A stretch of 64,000 nt of DNA from G963668345 sp965226215 (GTDB lineage: Bacteria > Acidobacteriota > Terriglobia > Bryobacterales > UBA6623): assembly GCA_965226215.1 (NCBI GenBank), contig CBDDCH010000002.1, positions 4,650,001 to 4,714,000 on the forward strand, read 5' to 3'. Below are positions 10,031 through 20,146 of this stretch, piece after piece. The notes under the pieces are model-generated. The model was not told the origin of the DNA, made no database searches, and was given only the letters and a program-made list of their open reading frames with translations. Every line of letters starts with the position of its first letter. Positions within the stretch are counted from its first letter, which is position 1. A program made the position numbers and the translations under genes.

Positions 10031-10885
10031 TCAAATTGGAAATGCGGGGTAGACGGTTTGGGTCGTCGAAGCTGATGCGCTCAACCGCAGATTGCCGCTC
10101 GCCCCTGGCCCCGTGACGGTCTTGCAGTGGGCCGCGAAGTCGATACAGTCCTCCTCTCCAGGACGGTGGCCGTGATTGGCGCATGCGGGGTGGTTCTTTC
10201 CATAAGGTTCGACCCCCGGAGCGAGGCAGTTGATCTCTACCCAGAACGTCCGCAGTTTTCGTTCGATCGCACGTACGTTGTGGGGGTCGTCGTTGTTGAT
10301 GTGACACCGAGACGTGTTGATCCTCGCCTCGACCCACACCTCATAAATAGGTCCGGTGATAGCGCTGGCCACGTATGTGTCCCTATAGGTCCAGCTTCCT
10401 GCCCTCGTTTCATTCGTGTGGTCGAAGGTGACGATCGCTTTTGCTAGGACGGAATCGAACTTCGGAGTGCCGTCCGCTTCGGTCAGGCCATATGTTTCCA
10501 GGGGCCGATGACCTGTGGGCTGCCAGCGAATGAGAACCAGCCGGTCGGTCGGTACGACAAGACCACCGACGACGAGCTCATCCACGAAGGCATTTCGTAA
10601 GGAGGGAAACCGAGGATGGTCGGTCCACGGAGCGAAGAGCACGGCACCGTCGATGCTCTTCTCGAAGGAGATCGCGGTGTCGATGAGAGCCTGAACCACA
10701 GCTATCGGATCCGCCGGGGTAGGAGCCTCTGTGACAACGACTTCGGTCTCTGGCAGATTCGCCAGGCGTGCGTAGGATTCTGCCAGCGCTTCATATTTAA
10801 GATTCCGGCTCCTGGGCGCGGTGGCACACCCGACTGCCACAAGAAGGAATACTGGCAATACGACCGCTTTTAAGTTCTTACGCAT
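10031..10885 (-). CDS. Lipoprotein of unknown function
   Basis: A 284-aa product with a type II signal sequence: positively charged N-terminus, hydrophobic core and lipobox VAVGC with Cys at about residue 19, so it is probably membrane-anchored on the periplasmic side. The mature part has no motif I recognise; it contains several Cys in the last third (SRCHINNDD, INCLAPG, PACANHGHRPGEEDC, AAHCKT), which may form disulfides. It lies just upstream of the IS1380 transposase and its stop is within about 40 bases of the putative IS end. Confidence 0.72.
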   Translation of the reverse strand: MRKNLKAVVLPVFLLVAVGCATAPRSRNLKYEALAESYARLANLPETEVVVTEAPTPADPIAVVQALIDTAISFEKSIDGAVLFAPWTDHPRFPSLRNAFVDELVVGGLVVPTDRLVLIRWQPTGHRPLETYGLTEADGTPKFDSVLAKAIVTFDHTNETRAGSWTYRDTYVASAITGPIYEVWVEARINTSRCHINNDDPHNVRAIERKLRTFWVEINCLAPGVEPYGKNHPACANHGHRPGEEDCIDFAAHCKTVTGPGASGNLRLSASASTTQTVYPAFPI

Positions 10886-11295
10886 GCGCGCAATCTCCCT
10901 TTTGAATCGCCCCGTGACCTCTCGAGTTTGGCCCGTAGGCTTCTGAATGTCGGCACTTTGATAAACGCGGCTTCGAAGAAAAACAGAGGCTGAATTGCTT
11001 GAAAGCGGACGCGCTGTGGCCAGTTCTTGCCACGGCCCCGATTTTCCCCCGATAAGCTCGGCAGGGGCTGCTATTCGTACTCGGGCGCAAGGTGGACCGG
11101 AAGGTGTGAAAGAATCACCTCAGCCTCAGATTCGCACACGCGTGCACGATGAATTGCGCCCCTACTTGACTGAAAAGAAAATTCTTGGCCGGGTGTAGGG
11201 GCGTGATTTCATCGCGCCGCCTTCGGTAGCAGTGATTTTTCCACACCTTTCGGTCCCCAATTTTCCGACTATTCCTGGAAACGCGGTTGTCAGCT
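10886..11295. other. Intergenic region with an inverted repeat
   Basis: No credible gene. It holds an inverted pair: GATGAATTGCGCCCCTAC at 11148-11165 facing GTAGGGGCGTGATTTCATCG at 11195-11214. The GCGCAATTCAT core also occurs in the dispersed repeats at 37724-37890 and 56449-56619, so this is probably another member of that palindromic family. Confidence 0.45.
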
Positions 11296-11985
11296 TCAGT
11301 CCGTGTAGTCGCCAGCGCTCAGCGAAAACGTACCCAAGTACGCGCTGCTCCGCCTTGGGGCGCTGAAAACTACACCGAGTCCCTCGCCGCTGAAACGATT
11401 CTCCAGGGCGAACGCCGGCATGGCGTGTGAAAGCCTAGCCAGCGGAGTGTAATAGAGGTCGTCCAAGTGGCACAGGGAGTCGGACTCGGCAATGGCGCGC
11501 GTCTCAACGTGCACCAGCTTTCCGGCGGTCAGCGTCGCCCGCTTGGCGTGAATATCGCCGTGGACGTCAAGGGTAATCGGCGCGGTATCGGTACGGACTA
11601 CTTCGTCCAGCAAGTCCCCACTCATGTTCTTCACGAAGGACTCAAGCGCCGCGCGCTGGCCGGCGGAGGCTCGCTCGTCGAAAATCAGCACCGCCTTCGT
11701 GGGATAGGGATTTCCGAACGGATCACCCAGCGTCGAGCGGGCCTTCACAACGGCCACCACGCCCAAGCCGTCAAGTGAAACATTGTTCCAACTGCCTTCG
11801 CTCACTTGCCAGCCCATGACGGCCAAATCTCCGCGCAAACCCATTTCCGAGTTGGCGAAGCAGTGCGAAGCGTAGATCTCGGCATTGCGGGCTTCGACGT
11901 AAGTACCACTGATTTCCGCCGCGCCGGCTACCGCGGCCACCGCCACCAGCAAGGTCATCAAACACGCAAATCGAAAGCGTTTCAT
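11296..11985 (-). CDS. DUF1326-family exported protein
   Basis: A 229-aa product with a signal sequence ending near GAAEISGTYVEARNAEIYASHC. The EISGxYxEAR start, VMGWQVSEGSWNNVSLDGL and VVRTDTAPI blocks match DUF1326, a family of exported proteins of unknown biochemical function common in Acidobacteria and Proteobacteria. Many members have a CxC pair; here only one Cys is near the N-terminus (SHCF). It is monocistronic. I am fairly sure of the family and cannot assign a role. Confidence 0.78.
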   Translation of the reverse strand: MKRFRFACLMTLLVAVAAVAGAAEISGTYVEARNAEIYASHCFANSEMGLRGDLAVMGWQVSEGSWNNVSLDGLGVVAVVKARSTLGDPFGNPYPTKAVLIFDERASAGQRAALESFVKNMSGDLLDEVVRTDTAPITLDVHGDIHAKRATLTAGKLVHVETRAIAESDSLCHLDDLYYTPLARLSHAMPAFALENRFSGEGLGVVFSAPRRSSAYLGTFSLSAGDYTD

Positions 11986-12273
11986 ATTTTCCCTCCGTCA
12001 GTGGGTCGCTTCTGAATGTAAGTCTTTTTCATTCTACTACGGGCAGAGAACCCTGCGACCGAAGAATCGGTTCGCGATACTCCGACGACGTGAGCCACAT
12101 CCTCCTACACCGGCTTAGCAGCCCGTGGTAAAAGTAAACGTCACGAAAATCGGGTACAGCCAGCCAATTCGCTTCAGGTTAAGTCTTTGTTTCCAGGGCT
12201 ATGATGGGGGCGAATTGGTGGCAGTCCCCATTTTTCTCTCCCGCACGACTTTCGCCACGGGCCCCGCGCCTGA

Positions 12274-12495
12274 CTACAACGCTTCGTAGCAGGACCTCGA
12301 TGCGGAGCAGGTATCTTCGTCGACGACTTCACCGTCAGGGCCCAACGGTCCCTGCGAGTAGACACACCAATAAATACGCGTATTCGAATGGGGCACGCTC
12401 GGGTCGTCGTCGGCTTCGACGAACATCCCCTTCCATCGCAGGGATGAGCATCGGTTGCTGAGCACCTTCAATCCCGCGCCTCTATCCCTCATCAC
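12274..12495 (-). CDS. Small Cys-rich conserved-looking protein
   Basis: A 73-aa product with NRCSSLRWKGMF, IYWCVYSQGPLGPDGEVV and DTCSASRSCYEAL. The four Cys, the aromatic-Cys pairs and the acidic spacer read as selected protein sequence rather than a chance frame. From memory, small proteins of this pattern occur in Acidobacteria, but I cannot name a domain. The Cys residues could bind metal. Two ATGs begin the frame; no strong ribosome binding site is visible. Confidence 0.5.
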   Translation of the reverse strand: MMRDRGAGLKVLSNRCSSLRWKGMFVEADDDPSVPHSNTRIYWCVYSQGPLGPDGEVVDEDTCSASRSCYEAL

Positions 12496-12535
12496 TAGTA
12501 AGCTGCCCTAGACAAGACTTTCTGATTGTTCTACC

Positions 12536-12670
12536 GACGTGGCGCACGCCTCCCGGCGTGCCGTGGCGCCATTCCTGGCGACATGTCCGTTGATGTGCCG
12601 GCCCTTCTGCCAGGACAGTGGGATGCCGGCAAGAATGCCGGCACGGCACGCTGTAAGCGTGCGCCACGTC
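12536..12670. repeat. Long palindromic repeat (REP-like)
   Basis: A perfect 14-base outer inverted repeat, GACGTGGCGCACGC (12536-12549) and its complement at 12657-12670, encloses a second nested arm (GCGTGCCG facing CGGCACGC) and a small hairpin, GCCGGCAAGAATGCCGGC. The left half recurs at 53620-53679. It sits between the small Cys-rich gene and the Mo-hydroxylase operon, downstream of both. Confidence 0.8.
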
Positions 12671-12725
12671 GCTTTCCAGCCCGACATTTCCGAATCTCTA
12701 GTGAACTCGTCTCCAGGACAGTACA

Positions 12726-13709
12726 CTAGACTGACATTCCAGCCGCTCCAAGGACAGCCCTCTTGACCGCCACCCGAGCGAGTTGGACTTTGTGTTTGTT
12801 CTGGCTCAGCGGCGTCGCGCCACCGACCGCTGCCTCCCCCGCTTTCATCGCCGTGTCTTCGTTAATCGCCCTGCCGGCCAATGCCTGCTCCGCCTCGGCC
12901 GAACGCCACGGTGTCGGAGCGACATGACCCAGCACTACTCGCGCGCTTTCAACCTTGCCGCCACTCATCGTCAGTGACACAGCTGCCGCTGCCAAGGGCC
13001 AATCCAAGAGTTGGCGCTCCCGCACTTCGTAGGTAGCGTTGGATCCGGAAACAGACGGGATCTTGATCTCGGTCAAGATCTCGTTGGCCTTGATCGCCAG
13101 CTCCCGGTCACCGTCGTTCGCCGGAGCGCGATAAAGACTCTCGACCGCCAGCTCGCGCTCGCCGTCCGTTGAGGCCAGCGTCGCGGTAGCTCCCAGCGCA
13201 ACCAGCGCCGGCGCCAAGCTCGAAGCATTCACGAAATAAGCCGGCCCCTTGTTGCCGAGGATGGCATGGTAACGGTTCTCGCCGTCCGGAACTAGGGAGT
13301 TGCCTTTGGGGTCTTTAGCCAGCAGTCCCAGGCCGTTGCGGAAGTACCAACAGCGGGGTCGCTGCAAAAGATCGCCCCCAACCGTACCCATGGCACGGAT
13401 TTGCGGACTTGAGACACCCTCGGCGGCTTGGGCCAGGGCCGAGTAATTGTTTCGAATCTCGGTGCTCGCCAGTAGATCGTCCAGGGTGGCTGTGGCGCCG
13501 ATGCGGAGTCCGTCGGCCGACGACTCAATACCTCCAAGGCCGTCGATACTGCTAAGGCTCACCACCCGCTTCGGGGTGTGGATGCGCTCCTTCATCAGGC
13601 TGAGCAGATCCGTACCCCCCGCGAGGATGTCGGTTTCTCCCCACTTGGCAGACAGCAGGCCAAGCGCCTGCTTGAGATTTTCCGGGGCTGCATGTTCAAA
13701 CGCTTGCAT
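12726..13709 (-). CDS. Molybdenum hydroxylase FAD-binding subunit
   Basis: A 327-aa member of the CoxM/XdhB/YagS flavin-subunit family. It shows the two FAD loops ILAGGTDLLSLMK (residues 29-40) and RAMGTVGGDLLQ (106-117), then the RPRCWYFRNG segment that in E. coli PaoB carries an extra [4Fe-4S] cluster. Here only one Cys (C120) exists in the whole protein, so that cluster cannot be bound in the usual way. Its start overlaps the stop of the catalytic subunit gene, forming a three-gene operon (Fe-S, Mo, FAD). The substrate is unknown. Confidence 0.9.
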   Translation of the reverse strand: MQAFEHAAPENLKQALGLLSAKWGETDILAGGTDLLSLMKERIHTPKRVVSLSSIDGLGGIESSADGLRIGATATLDDLLASTEIRNNYSALAQAAEGVSSPQIRAMGTVGGDLLQRPRCWYFRNGLGLLAKDPKGNSLVPDGENRYHAILGNKGPAYFVNASSLAPALVALGATATLASTDGERELAVESLYRAPANDGDRELAIKANEILTEIKIPSVSGSNATYEVRERQLLDWPLAAAAVSLTMSGGKVESARVVLGHVAPTPWRSAEAEQALAGRAINEDTAMKAGEAAVGGATPLSQNKHKVQLARVAVKRAVLGAAGMSV

Positions 13710-15862
13710 TACGCCATCCCTCCCTTCTTCTCGAGTGCTGCCAGCACCTTGTCGGGGGTCAATGGCAGTGTTGGTACCCGAACCCCGATCGCGTTGGCCA
13801 CGGCATTGGATATCGCCGCCCCCGGGGAAATGACCGGCGGCTCACCCAAGCCGATGACGCCCCTGTCGTCATAGACACCGGTCATCATGTGGACCACGAG
13901 TTCTCCGATGTCACCGATGCCGGCCAATTTGTAAAACTCCATGTCAGCGTTGAGGTATATCCCGGTAGCCTGATCGAAGATCCGCTCCTCCCAGAGCGCA
14001 TAGCAGATCCCCTGAATCAAGGAGCCGTAGACCTGGCTGTCCGCCGTCTTGAGGTCGATGATCAGACCGCAGTCCTGTACGGCGACCATCTTGTTCATGC
14101 TGACGATCCCCGTTTCGGTGTCGACCGAAACGTCAGCCATTTGGACGCCGCCCACACCGCTGTCGGCCAGCTTGCCGCCGTCCCGCATGGGCTGTTTGCC
14201 GGTTTCGGAAATCGAATTGGCCCCCAGCTTGCGGCAGGCGTCCTTCCAACTGAGCTTGCCGGAACCGCCCTTCACAGCGAGATGGCCGCCGCCGGCTTCG
14301 ATCTGATCCGCGGTCGTACCTAGTGAAGGCGCCACCGCCTCTTTCAGCTGTTCCAGAGCGTGAACGGACGCCCGTCGAGTCGACGACGAAACGCCGCCTA
14401 CCGTCGTGCTCCCTCCAGAGGGGCCCGACGGAGGATAGTTGCTATCACCGATTTTGACGTTTACAGCCGAAAGTGGTAGGCCCATCGTCTCGGCCGCGAC
14501 GATCCCGATAACCGTCTGGGTCCCTGAGCCTAAATCTTGGCTTCCCAACTCGGCCACGACCTCGCCGTCAGGATGAATGGTCACTCGACATTGGCTGTCG
14601 TGCGGCCGCCCACCCCAGGTGTGCATCGAAATCCCAACGCCTCGTTTGACGTGCCCCGAGCCTCCTTCGCCCGGGGGATGCCACTTGGCGGGCCAGTCCA
14701 TCAGCTGGGCAGCCTTATCAAGTTCCGCTCGATAAACCTCGGGCCGCTGTGTCAGCCCAACGTTCTTCTTGAATAGCTCGAGTGGATCCATCCCCAGCTT
14801 GGCCGCCAAGTCTTCGTAGGCGCACATCGTCAGAACGGCCGCCTGCGGGTGGTTTGGAGCCCGCCAAGCGCGCGCAGGACCTGTATTCGTCGACACGTTC
14901 AGGTGGCGGATCCGAGTGTTCGGCGGTTCGATAACGTAGGGCAGGGGAGGCGCCCCGCGGCTCGTCACACCCCCCGTCGACCAGCTCTCCGATTCGTACG
15001 CCGTGAGCGAGCCGTCTTTGGCGGCAGCCACCTTGATCTTTCCGTAATCGGACGGCCTTCCACCGGCGATCATCAACTCTTGGTCGCGGTCAAGCATCAG
15101 CTTCACGGGCTTGCCTGTCTTCTTCGATAACTTGGCACAAGCAATTCCCCAAGTATCGATCGCGAATTTGCTCCCGAAACCTCCACCCATGACAGGTGTG
15201 ATAACGCGGACGTCGGACGGTTTGACAACGCCCATGGCCTCGTCCGCGGATAGGTTCTTGGCCAGGTCCGCACCGATCCGGCCTACGGCCTGCGTAGAGG
15301 CGTAAACGACGATCTCGTCGCCCGTCCAATCAACTACCTGTCCATGCGGCTCGTGGCAGCAATGGGTAATCGTTGCCAACCCGTAATAACCTTCATGCAC
15401 CGCACCGGCTTGCCCAAAGGCCGCGTCCGGATCGCCTGTCGTCTTGTCCGCCGCCGGCTTTATTCGATCGCCTGCCTTGTCTACTTCTTCTTCTTTCACC
15501 AGATGCGGCAGGACCTCGTATTCCACCTTCACAGCGGCCACTGCGTCGCGGGCGATCTCTTCGGTATCGGCTGCCAGAGCAACGATTTCCGTGCCGACCC
15601 ACTGAATCTCCGCGCCCACGCCGTTGAACATTTCAACGGCTCGAACACCCGGTATCTTTTCAGCCGCGCGGGTGTCGAGTTTCGTAATGCGGGCATGCGC
15701 ATGCGGGGAGCTGACGATCTTGGCAACGAGCATCCCCTCGGGATTACGGTCATAGGAGTATTTCGCGCGCCCGGTGACTTTGTCGGGGCCATCCGTACGG
15801 CTTATTCTTTTTCCAATCAAGCTGCGGTCGGCCGCGGCCGGCCAATCGTATTTAGTCGCCAC
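13709..15862 (-). CDS. Molybdenum hydroxylase catalytic (Mo-binding) subunit
   Basis: A 717-aa xanthine dehydrogenase-type large subunit, close in plan to PaoC/YagR. It has the N-terminal hammerhead domain (IGKRISRTDGPDKVTGRAKY), the cofactor motif VMGGGFGSK, the ARAWRAPNHPQAAV segment and near the C-terminus GLGEPP with the catalytic Glu (about E674). It oxidises a hydroxylatable aldehyde or heterocycle using molybdopterin. There is no Tat signal of its own; it probably travels with the Fe-S subunit. It overlaps the upstream Fe-S gene by 11 bases. Confidence 0.93.
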   Translation of the reverse strand: MATKYDWPAAADRSLIGKRISRTDGPDKVTGRAKYSYDRNPEGMLVAKIVSSPHAHARITKLDTRAAEKIPGVRAVEMFNGVGAEIQWVGTEIVALAADTEEIARDAVAAVKVEYEVLPHLVKEEEVDKAGDRIKPAADKTTGDPDAAFGQAGAVHEGYYGLATITHCCHEPHGQVVDWTGDEIVVYASTQAVGRIGADLAKNLSADEAMGVVKPSDVRVITPVMGGGFGSKFAIDTWGIACAKLSKKTGKPVKLMLDRDQELMIAGGRPSDYGKIKVAAAKDGSLTAYESESWSTGGVTSRGAPPLPYVIEPPNTRIRHLNVSTNTGPARAWRAPNHPQAAVLTMCAYEDLAAKLGMDPLELFKKNVGLTQRPEVYRAELDKAAQLMDWPAKWHPPGEGGSGHVKRGVGISMHTWGGRPHDSQCRVTIHPDGEVVAELGSQDLGSGTQTVIGIVAAETMGLPLSAVNVKIGDSNYPPSGPSGGSTTVGGVSSSTRRASVHALEQLKEAVAPSLGTTADQIEAGGGHLAVKGGSGKLSWKDACRKLGANSISETGKQPMRDGGKLADSGVGGVQMADVSVDTETGIVSMNKMVAVQDCGLIIDLKTADSQVYGSLIQGICYALWEERIFDQATGIYLNADMEFYKLAGIGDIGELVVHMMTGVYDDRGVIGLGEPPVISPGAAISNAVANAIGVRVPTLPLTPDKVLAALEKKGGMA

Positions 15863-16508
15863 GTCGCCCTCCTTTCAGTTCGCGGGCGGCATCCAAGACC
15901 GCCTGCCGCACGCCAACGTAGGTACCGCAACGGCAAATATTTCCACTTAAGCCCCGTTCGACATCGGCCATCGTTGGGTTGGGGTTGTGATCGAGAAACG
16001 CCTTGCAGGCGACGACGAAACCCGGGGTACAAAAGCCACATTGCTGGGCGTCGTTTTCGACGAAGTGCGCCTGCACGGCGTGAAGGTTGTCGCCCGATGC
16101 GAGCCCTTCGACCGTCTGGATATCGCGCCCTTGCGCCTCGATGGCAAGGACGCTGCAAGCATAGACGGCTTTGCCGTCCAACATGACAGTGCAACTCCCG
16201 CAAGTTGCGCGGTCGCAGACTTTCTTCGCACCCGTGTAGTCGAGCCGATCGCGCAACGCGTCCAGCAACGTGACACGAGGCTCCAAGTGGACCTTGTGCG
16301 CTTTGCCGTTGACGGTCAACGTGATCGGAACAGCACCCGGACCGTGAACCGTGGCTTCATGGTGATCCGCCTTCGCCTCAGTAGTCAGAACGCCCGCTCC
16401 GACAGCGGTCGTCCCGACACCTACGCCTTGCAAAAACGTTCGGCGGGAAAAATCGTTTTTGGGCTGCTGAGTTTTTTCTGGACCTTCCTTGGTCTTATTC
16501 GAACTCAC
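15852..16508 (-). CDS. Molybdenum hydroxylase [2Fe-2S] subunit, Tat-exported
   Basis: A 218-aa CoxS/PaoA-type subunit. A Tat signal with SRRTFLQ (residues 21-27) and a hydrophobic stretch precede the mature protein, so the enzyme should be periplasmic. The plant-type cluster is bound by C98, C103, C106 and C118 and the second by C157, C160, C192 and C194 (CGFC and CRC). It is the first gene of the operon. Maturation factors XdhC and MocA are at 29525-31023 rather than adjacent. Confidence 0.93.
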   Translation of the reverse strand: MSSNKTKEGPEKTQQPKNDFSRRTFLQGVGVGTTAVGAGVLTTEAKADHHEATVHGPGAVPITLTVNGKAHKVHLEPRVTLLDALRDRLDYTGAKKVCDRATCGSCTVMLDGKAVYACSVLAIEAQGRDIQTVEGLASGDNLHAVQAHFVENDAQQCGFCTPGFVVACKAFLDHNPNPTMADVERGLSGNICRCGTYVGVRQAVLDAARELKGGRRGD

Positions 16509-16706
16509 CAGATACCCCCTTTCCCAGAGGAATTCCGTAACTATCTCGCACCATGTCTTACGGGCGAGACGGTAACACTATAGCAGATTGAAAAGCCGTC
16601 AAATCAACCGAAATTCAGCCCTTACGGCGGCGTCGGGAAGACCCGGTCGATTGGCCTACACTCGAGTTCCGGGCTCAGTTTGCCCGCTATCGCACGGCAT
16701 AAGCGC

Positions 16707-19067
16707 CTACACTCCCACCGGCATGTCCGGGCGCTTGAGGACTTCGCGCGGACGCGGACCGTTGGGGGGGCCGATGATGCCTTTGCGTTCCATGGCATCG
16801 AGGATTCGGGCGGCGCGCCCGTAGCCCAGGCTCAAGCGGCGCTGCAGGGTCGAAGTGGAGGCCTTGCCCATTTCCAGAACCACCCTCAAGGCATCTTGGT
16901 AGGCAGGATCGTCAGACCCCAATCCGTTGTCCTCGACGCCTGCTTCTTCCTCCTCTTCGTCGGAGGGGGGGGCTAGAAGAGCGGTCTCATAGTCCGGCGA
17001 CCCTTGTTCTTTCCATGCAGCGACGACGGCGTTCACCTCTTCCTCGCTCACGAACGGTCCGTGGAAGCGAACCATCCGTCCCGAGCCAGGCGGCAAAAAC
17101 AGCATGTCGCCCCTGCCCAACAGCGCCTCGGCGCCCATGGAGTCGAGAATCGTGCGCGAATCGACGCGTGTCGCCAGTCGAAACGATAGGCGGGCCGGGA
17201 TGTTGGCTTTGATCAGCCCGGTGATGACATCCACGCTGGGCCGTTGCGTGGCGAGAATCAGGTGCAGGCCTACTGCCCTGGCCATCTGGGCCAGCCGCGT
17301 AATGGATTGTTCGACCCGGCGGCCTTCGATCACCATCAGATCCGCCAATTCGTCGATGACGATCACGATGTAGGGAAGATGGCTGGGCGGCGCATCGCCG
17401 GCTTCGTCGGGGACGCGCGATTCCTCGTCCCTCGCCTCCATCTTGCGGTTGTACTGCTCGATGTTGCGCACGCCGTGCTCGGCCAGCAGCTTCAGGCGGC
17501 GCTCCATCTCGCGAGTGGCGTTCTTCAGCGCGTTCGCCGCCTTCTTCATGTCGGTGATGACAGGGGTCAAAAGGTGGGGGATGCCTTCGTAAAGGCCCAG
17601 TTCGACGGTCTTCGGGTCAACCAGGATGAAGCGCACCTGCTCGGGAGTCGCCTTGTAGAGAATCGACAGGATGAAGCTGTTGATCAGTACGCTCTTGCCC
17701 GACCCGGTAGAGCCGGCGATCAGCAAGTGAGGCATCGAATCCAACTGCGTTGTACGGATGCGTCCGTTGATGTCCTTGCCAAGGGCCATCGTCAGACAAG
17801 AGGACGATTCATTGAACTCGGGTGATTCGAGCACCTCTCGCAAGCTGATAATTTCTCGTTTTCGGTTGGGCACCTCGAGGCCGACCGTTGACTTGCCGGG
17901 GATGCGCTCGACTCGGATTGACTCGCACTCCAGCGCGAGACAAAGGTCTTCGGAGAGGGTTGTGATCCTGGTGTACTTGATGCCGGGGTGCGGTTTGAAC
18001 TCGAAGGTCGTCACCACGGGGCCGGGGTTGATCTGCGTCACCGAGCCTCCCACGCCGAACTCTTCGAACTTGGCGCAGATTTGGCGGGCGAGATCCTGCA
18101 GCTCTTCCGGGTCGTAGGAACTTCGCGGGGCTGGGGGGTTGAGCAGCAGGGTCGATGGGATGTGATAAGTTCGCGGCGGCTCGGCCACGGCGGCTTCCCG
18201 TTGCCCCGGCAGGTCTTCTTGCGCCGAGGCAGGTTCTGTCTCCTGGGAATAGTCTTCCCCCGGCTCGTCGGGCGGTATGCCGTTGACTTCCTCCGCTCCT
18301 TCGTAGAGAACGATCGGGGGCAACTCATTCTCGGCTTCGATGGCCGATAGCTCGGGTTCGGTCAACGCCTGATCGGAGATCTCAACGGCCGCCGGCTCTT
18401 CGATCGTCCCGTCGGCCCGGATAAGGGCCTTCCGTCGCCGCCGGGCGGCCCTGCGCCGCGCCGCTCGCTCGCGCTGATGCTGAAGCCAATTCCGCCAGCT
18501 CTGCCGCCACAAAGAAGCCTGCGTTTTGCGGCCTGCCCACCAGCTGAGAACGCCGTGCAGGCTGGAGGAGGTGAGCAGATAGGGAGCGACGATCGCCCCG
18601 GCCAGTAGCGTGAGAATCGCTCCCGTCAGGTTGAGGTAGCCCACCAACGCCTCGGCGAGAACGCGGCCGACCACGCCACCCGCATCAATCGTACCCATCC
18701 ACAGATTCTGGAGGGGCGACAGACTCAAGGCCGCGCAGGAGACCAGCAGCAGCAACAGCAGCCCGAGAAATCGAGCCAACGGGGCCGGCAACGGCGATGA
18801 GCGAACCCAGCGCCAGGCCAGCATGATGAGCGACACCGGGAGGAGAAAAGCCGGCAACCCGAGCCACTGCAAAGCCAGGTCGCTGATGTAGGATCCCGGC
18901 GATCCGAATAGGTTCGTCGGGTCGCCCGTCGCCCCGGCGACATCCCAGGAGGGGTCGAAAGGTTGATGCGAGACGAAGCTCACACCCAGCGCGACGGCCA
19001 GGAAGAGCAAAACAAACCCGACCGGCTCGTTAATCCGGCGGTTTTCAGTCGGCTGTAAGAATGTCAT
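16707..19067 (-). CDS. ftsK: DNA translocase FtsK/SpoIIIE
   Basis: A 786-aa membrane-anchored ATPase that pumps DNA during chromosome dimer resolution and segregation. N-terminal transmembrane helices cover about residues 15-170, followed by a basic then acidic linker (about 180-290). The motor has Walker A AGSTGSGKS (about residue 450), Walker B IVIVIDELADLM and LATQRPSVDVITG. The C-terminal winged-helix gamma domain (TLQRRLSLGYGRAARILDAME) reads KOPS-type sites. Length is in the usual range. ATG start. Confidence 0.95.
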   Translation of the reverse strand: MTFLQPTENRRINEPVGFVLLFLAVALGVSFVSHQPFDPSWDVAGATGDPTNLFGSPGSYISDLALQWLGLPAFLLPVSLIMLAWRWVRSSPLPAPLARFLGLLLLLLVSCAALSLSPLQNLWMGTIDAGGVVGRVLAEALVGYLNLTGAILTLLAGAIVAPYLLTSSSLHGVLSWWAGRKTQASLWRQSWRNWLQHQRERAARRRAARRRRKALIRADGTIEEPAAVEISDQALTEPELSAIEAENELPPIVLYEGAEEVNGIPPDEPGEDYSQETEPASAQEDLPGQREAAVAEPPRTYHIPSTLLLNPPAPRSSYDPEELQDLARQICAKFEEFGVGGSVTQINPGPVVTTFEFKPHPGIKYTRITTLSEDLCLALECESIRVERIPGKSTVGLEVPNRKREIISLREVLESPEFNESSSCLTMALGKDINGRIRTTQLDSMPHLLIAGSTGSGKSVLINSFILSILYKATPEQVRFILVDPKTVELGLYEGIPHLLTPVITDMKKAANALKNATREMERRLKLLAEHGVRNIEQYNRKMEARDEESRVPDEAGDAPPSHLPYIVIVIDELADLMVIEGRRVEQSITRLAQMARAVGLHLILATQRPSVDVITGLIKANIPARLSFRLATRVDSRTILDSMGAEALLGRGDMLFLPPGSGRMVRFHGPFVSEEEVNAVVAAWKEQGSPDYETALLAPPSDEEEEEAGVEDNGLGSDDPAYQDALRVVLEMGKASTSTLQRRLSLGYGRAARILDAMERKGIIGPPNGPRPREVLKRPDMPVGV

Positions 19068-19121
19068 TCTTCTTGTCTCCTAGTCCCGCCCGCTCAGAAG
19101 CGGCGCCACTGCGCCCGCGGG

Positions 19122-19979
19122 TTACGGGTTACCGGAAGGAGGTAAGCCGAAGAATGACGCTAGAACCACTATCATTATGCCAAAGATGACGCGGTAATAG
19201 ACGAAAGGCAACATCGTGGAGCGCTGCAGGTATCGCAAGAAGTAACCGATCACCGCGTAACCGGCCACGGCGCTGACCACGATACCCAGCAGGAAGGGAG
19301 CTTGCCATTCACCTCCCAGGCCGCCTTGCTGCCATACCTCGAACGCAGCCTTGGCCGACGCCCCGAGGATGATGGGGCTTGACAGCAAGAACGAAAAGCG
19401 CGCCGCCGCCGTTCGCTGGAGGCCGCGAAAAAGTCCGACCGAGATCGTGATGCCCGATCTCGAAGTGCCCGGAATGAGCGCCAGGGCTTGGGCGAAGCCG
19501 ATAGCCAGCGCGTCGCCTAACGAGACGGTGCCGAGGTTGCGCTCCAGACGACTTACCCTCTCGGCCCACCAAATCACGAGGCCGATAGCGATGAGCATCA
19601 TCGCAACGACCAGGGGGCTCCTCAGCGTCGTTTTGACGTAGTCCTCCAACAAGAGGCCGGCCATGCCCGCGGGAAAGGTGGCCGCGACCAGGTAGGCGAA
19701 CAGACGCGGGTTGTCTTCAAGATCGCCGTCGGGATCATCTCGAGAAACAGGCCTGACCTTGCGGCCGGCGGCGAGAAGAAGCAGCCGGATCCAAGTTTTG
19801 GCGAAATAGAGCAGCACGGCCGCCAAAGTTCCCAGGTGCAAGGCCACGTCGAACAACAAGCCCTGGTCCTGCCAGCCGAACAGCCAGGGGACGACAATCA
19901 GGTGGGCGCTGCTACTGATAGGGAGGAACTCCGTGGCGGCCTGGACCAGCGCCAGCACCACCACCTGGTAAAGAGGCAT
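19122..19979 (-). CDS. uppP: Undecaprenyl-diphosphatase UppP
   Basis: A 285-aa multi-helix membrane protein that dephosphorylates undecaprenyl pyrophosphate for reuse in peptidoglycan synthesis. Signature motifs are ATEFLPISSSAHL near the N-terminus (with the family Glu and Ser/His) and LIPGTSRSGITIS in the middle, holding the catalytic Arg. It is 54 bases upstream of ftsK on the same strand. Length and topology are normal. Confidence 0.95.
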   Translation of the reverse strand: MPLYQVVVLALVQAATEFLPISSSAHLIVVPWLFGWQDQGLLFDVALHLGTLAAVLLYFAKTWIRLLLLAAGRKVRPVSRDDPDGDLEDNPRLFAYLVAATFPAGMAGLLLEDYVKTTLRSPLVVAMMLIAIGLVIWWAERVSRLERNLGTVSLGDALAIGFAQALALIPGTSRSGITISVGLFRGLQRTAAARFSFLLSSPIILGASAKAAFEVWQQGGLGGEWQAPFLLGIVVSAVAGYAVIGYFLRYLQRSTMLPFVYYRVIFGIMIVVLASFFGLPPSGNP

Positions 19980-20146
19980 GAAAGGTGGGAAAACCGTCTT
20001 AACGTAAGCCTTACTGGACGCTCAAGCGGTCTTCTCCCTTACGTTAGAGCAACAGTTGAACATCCTTATTTCTTCTCAACGCCATCATGCTGTCCCCTCG
20101 TCCAGGGAGCCTTGGCTGGGGTAAGACGTCTGTTCCACGCACCGAT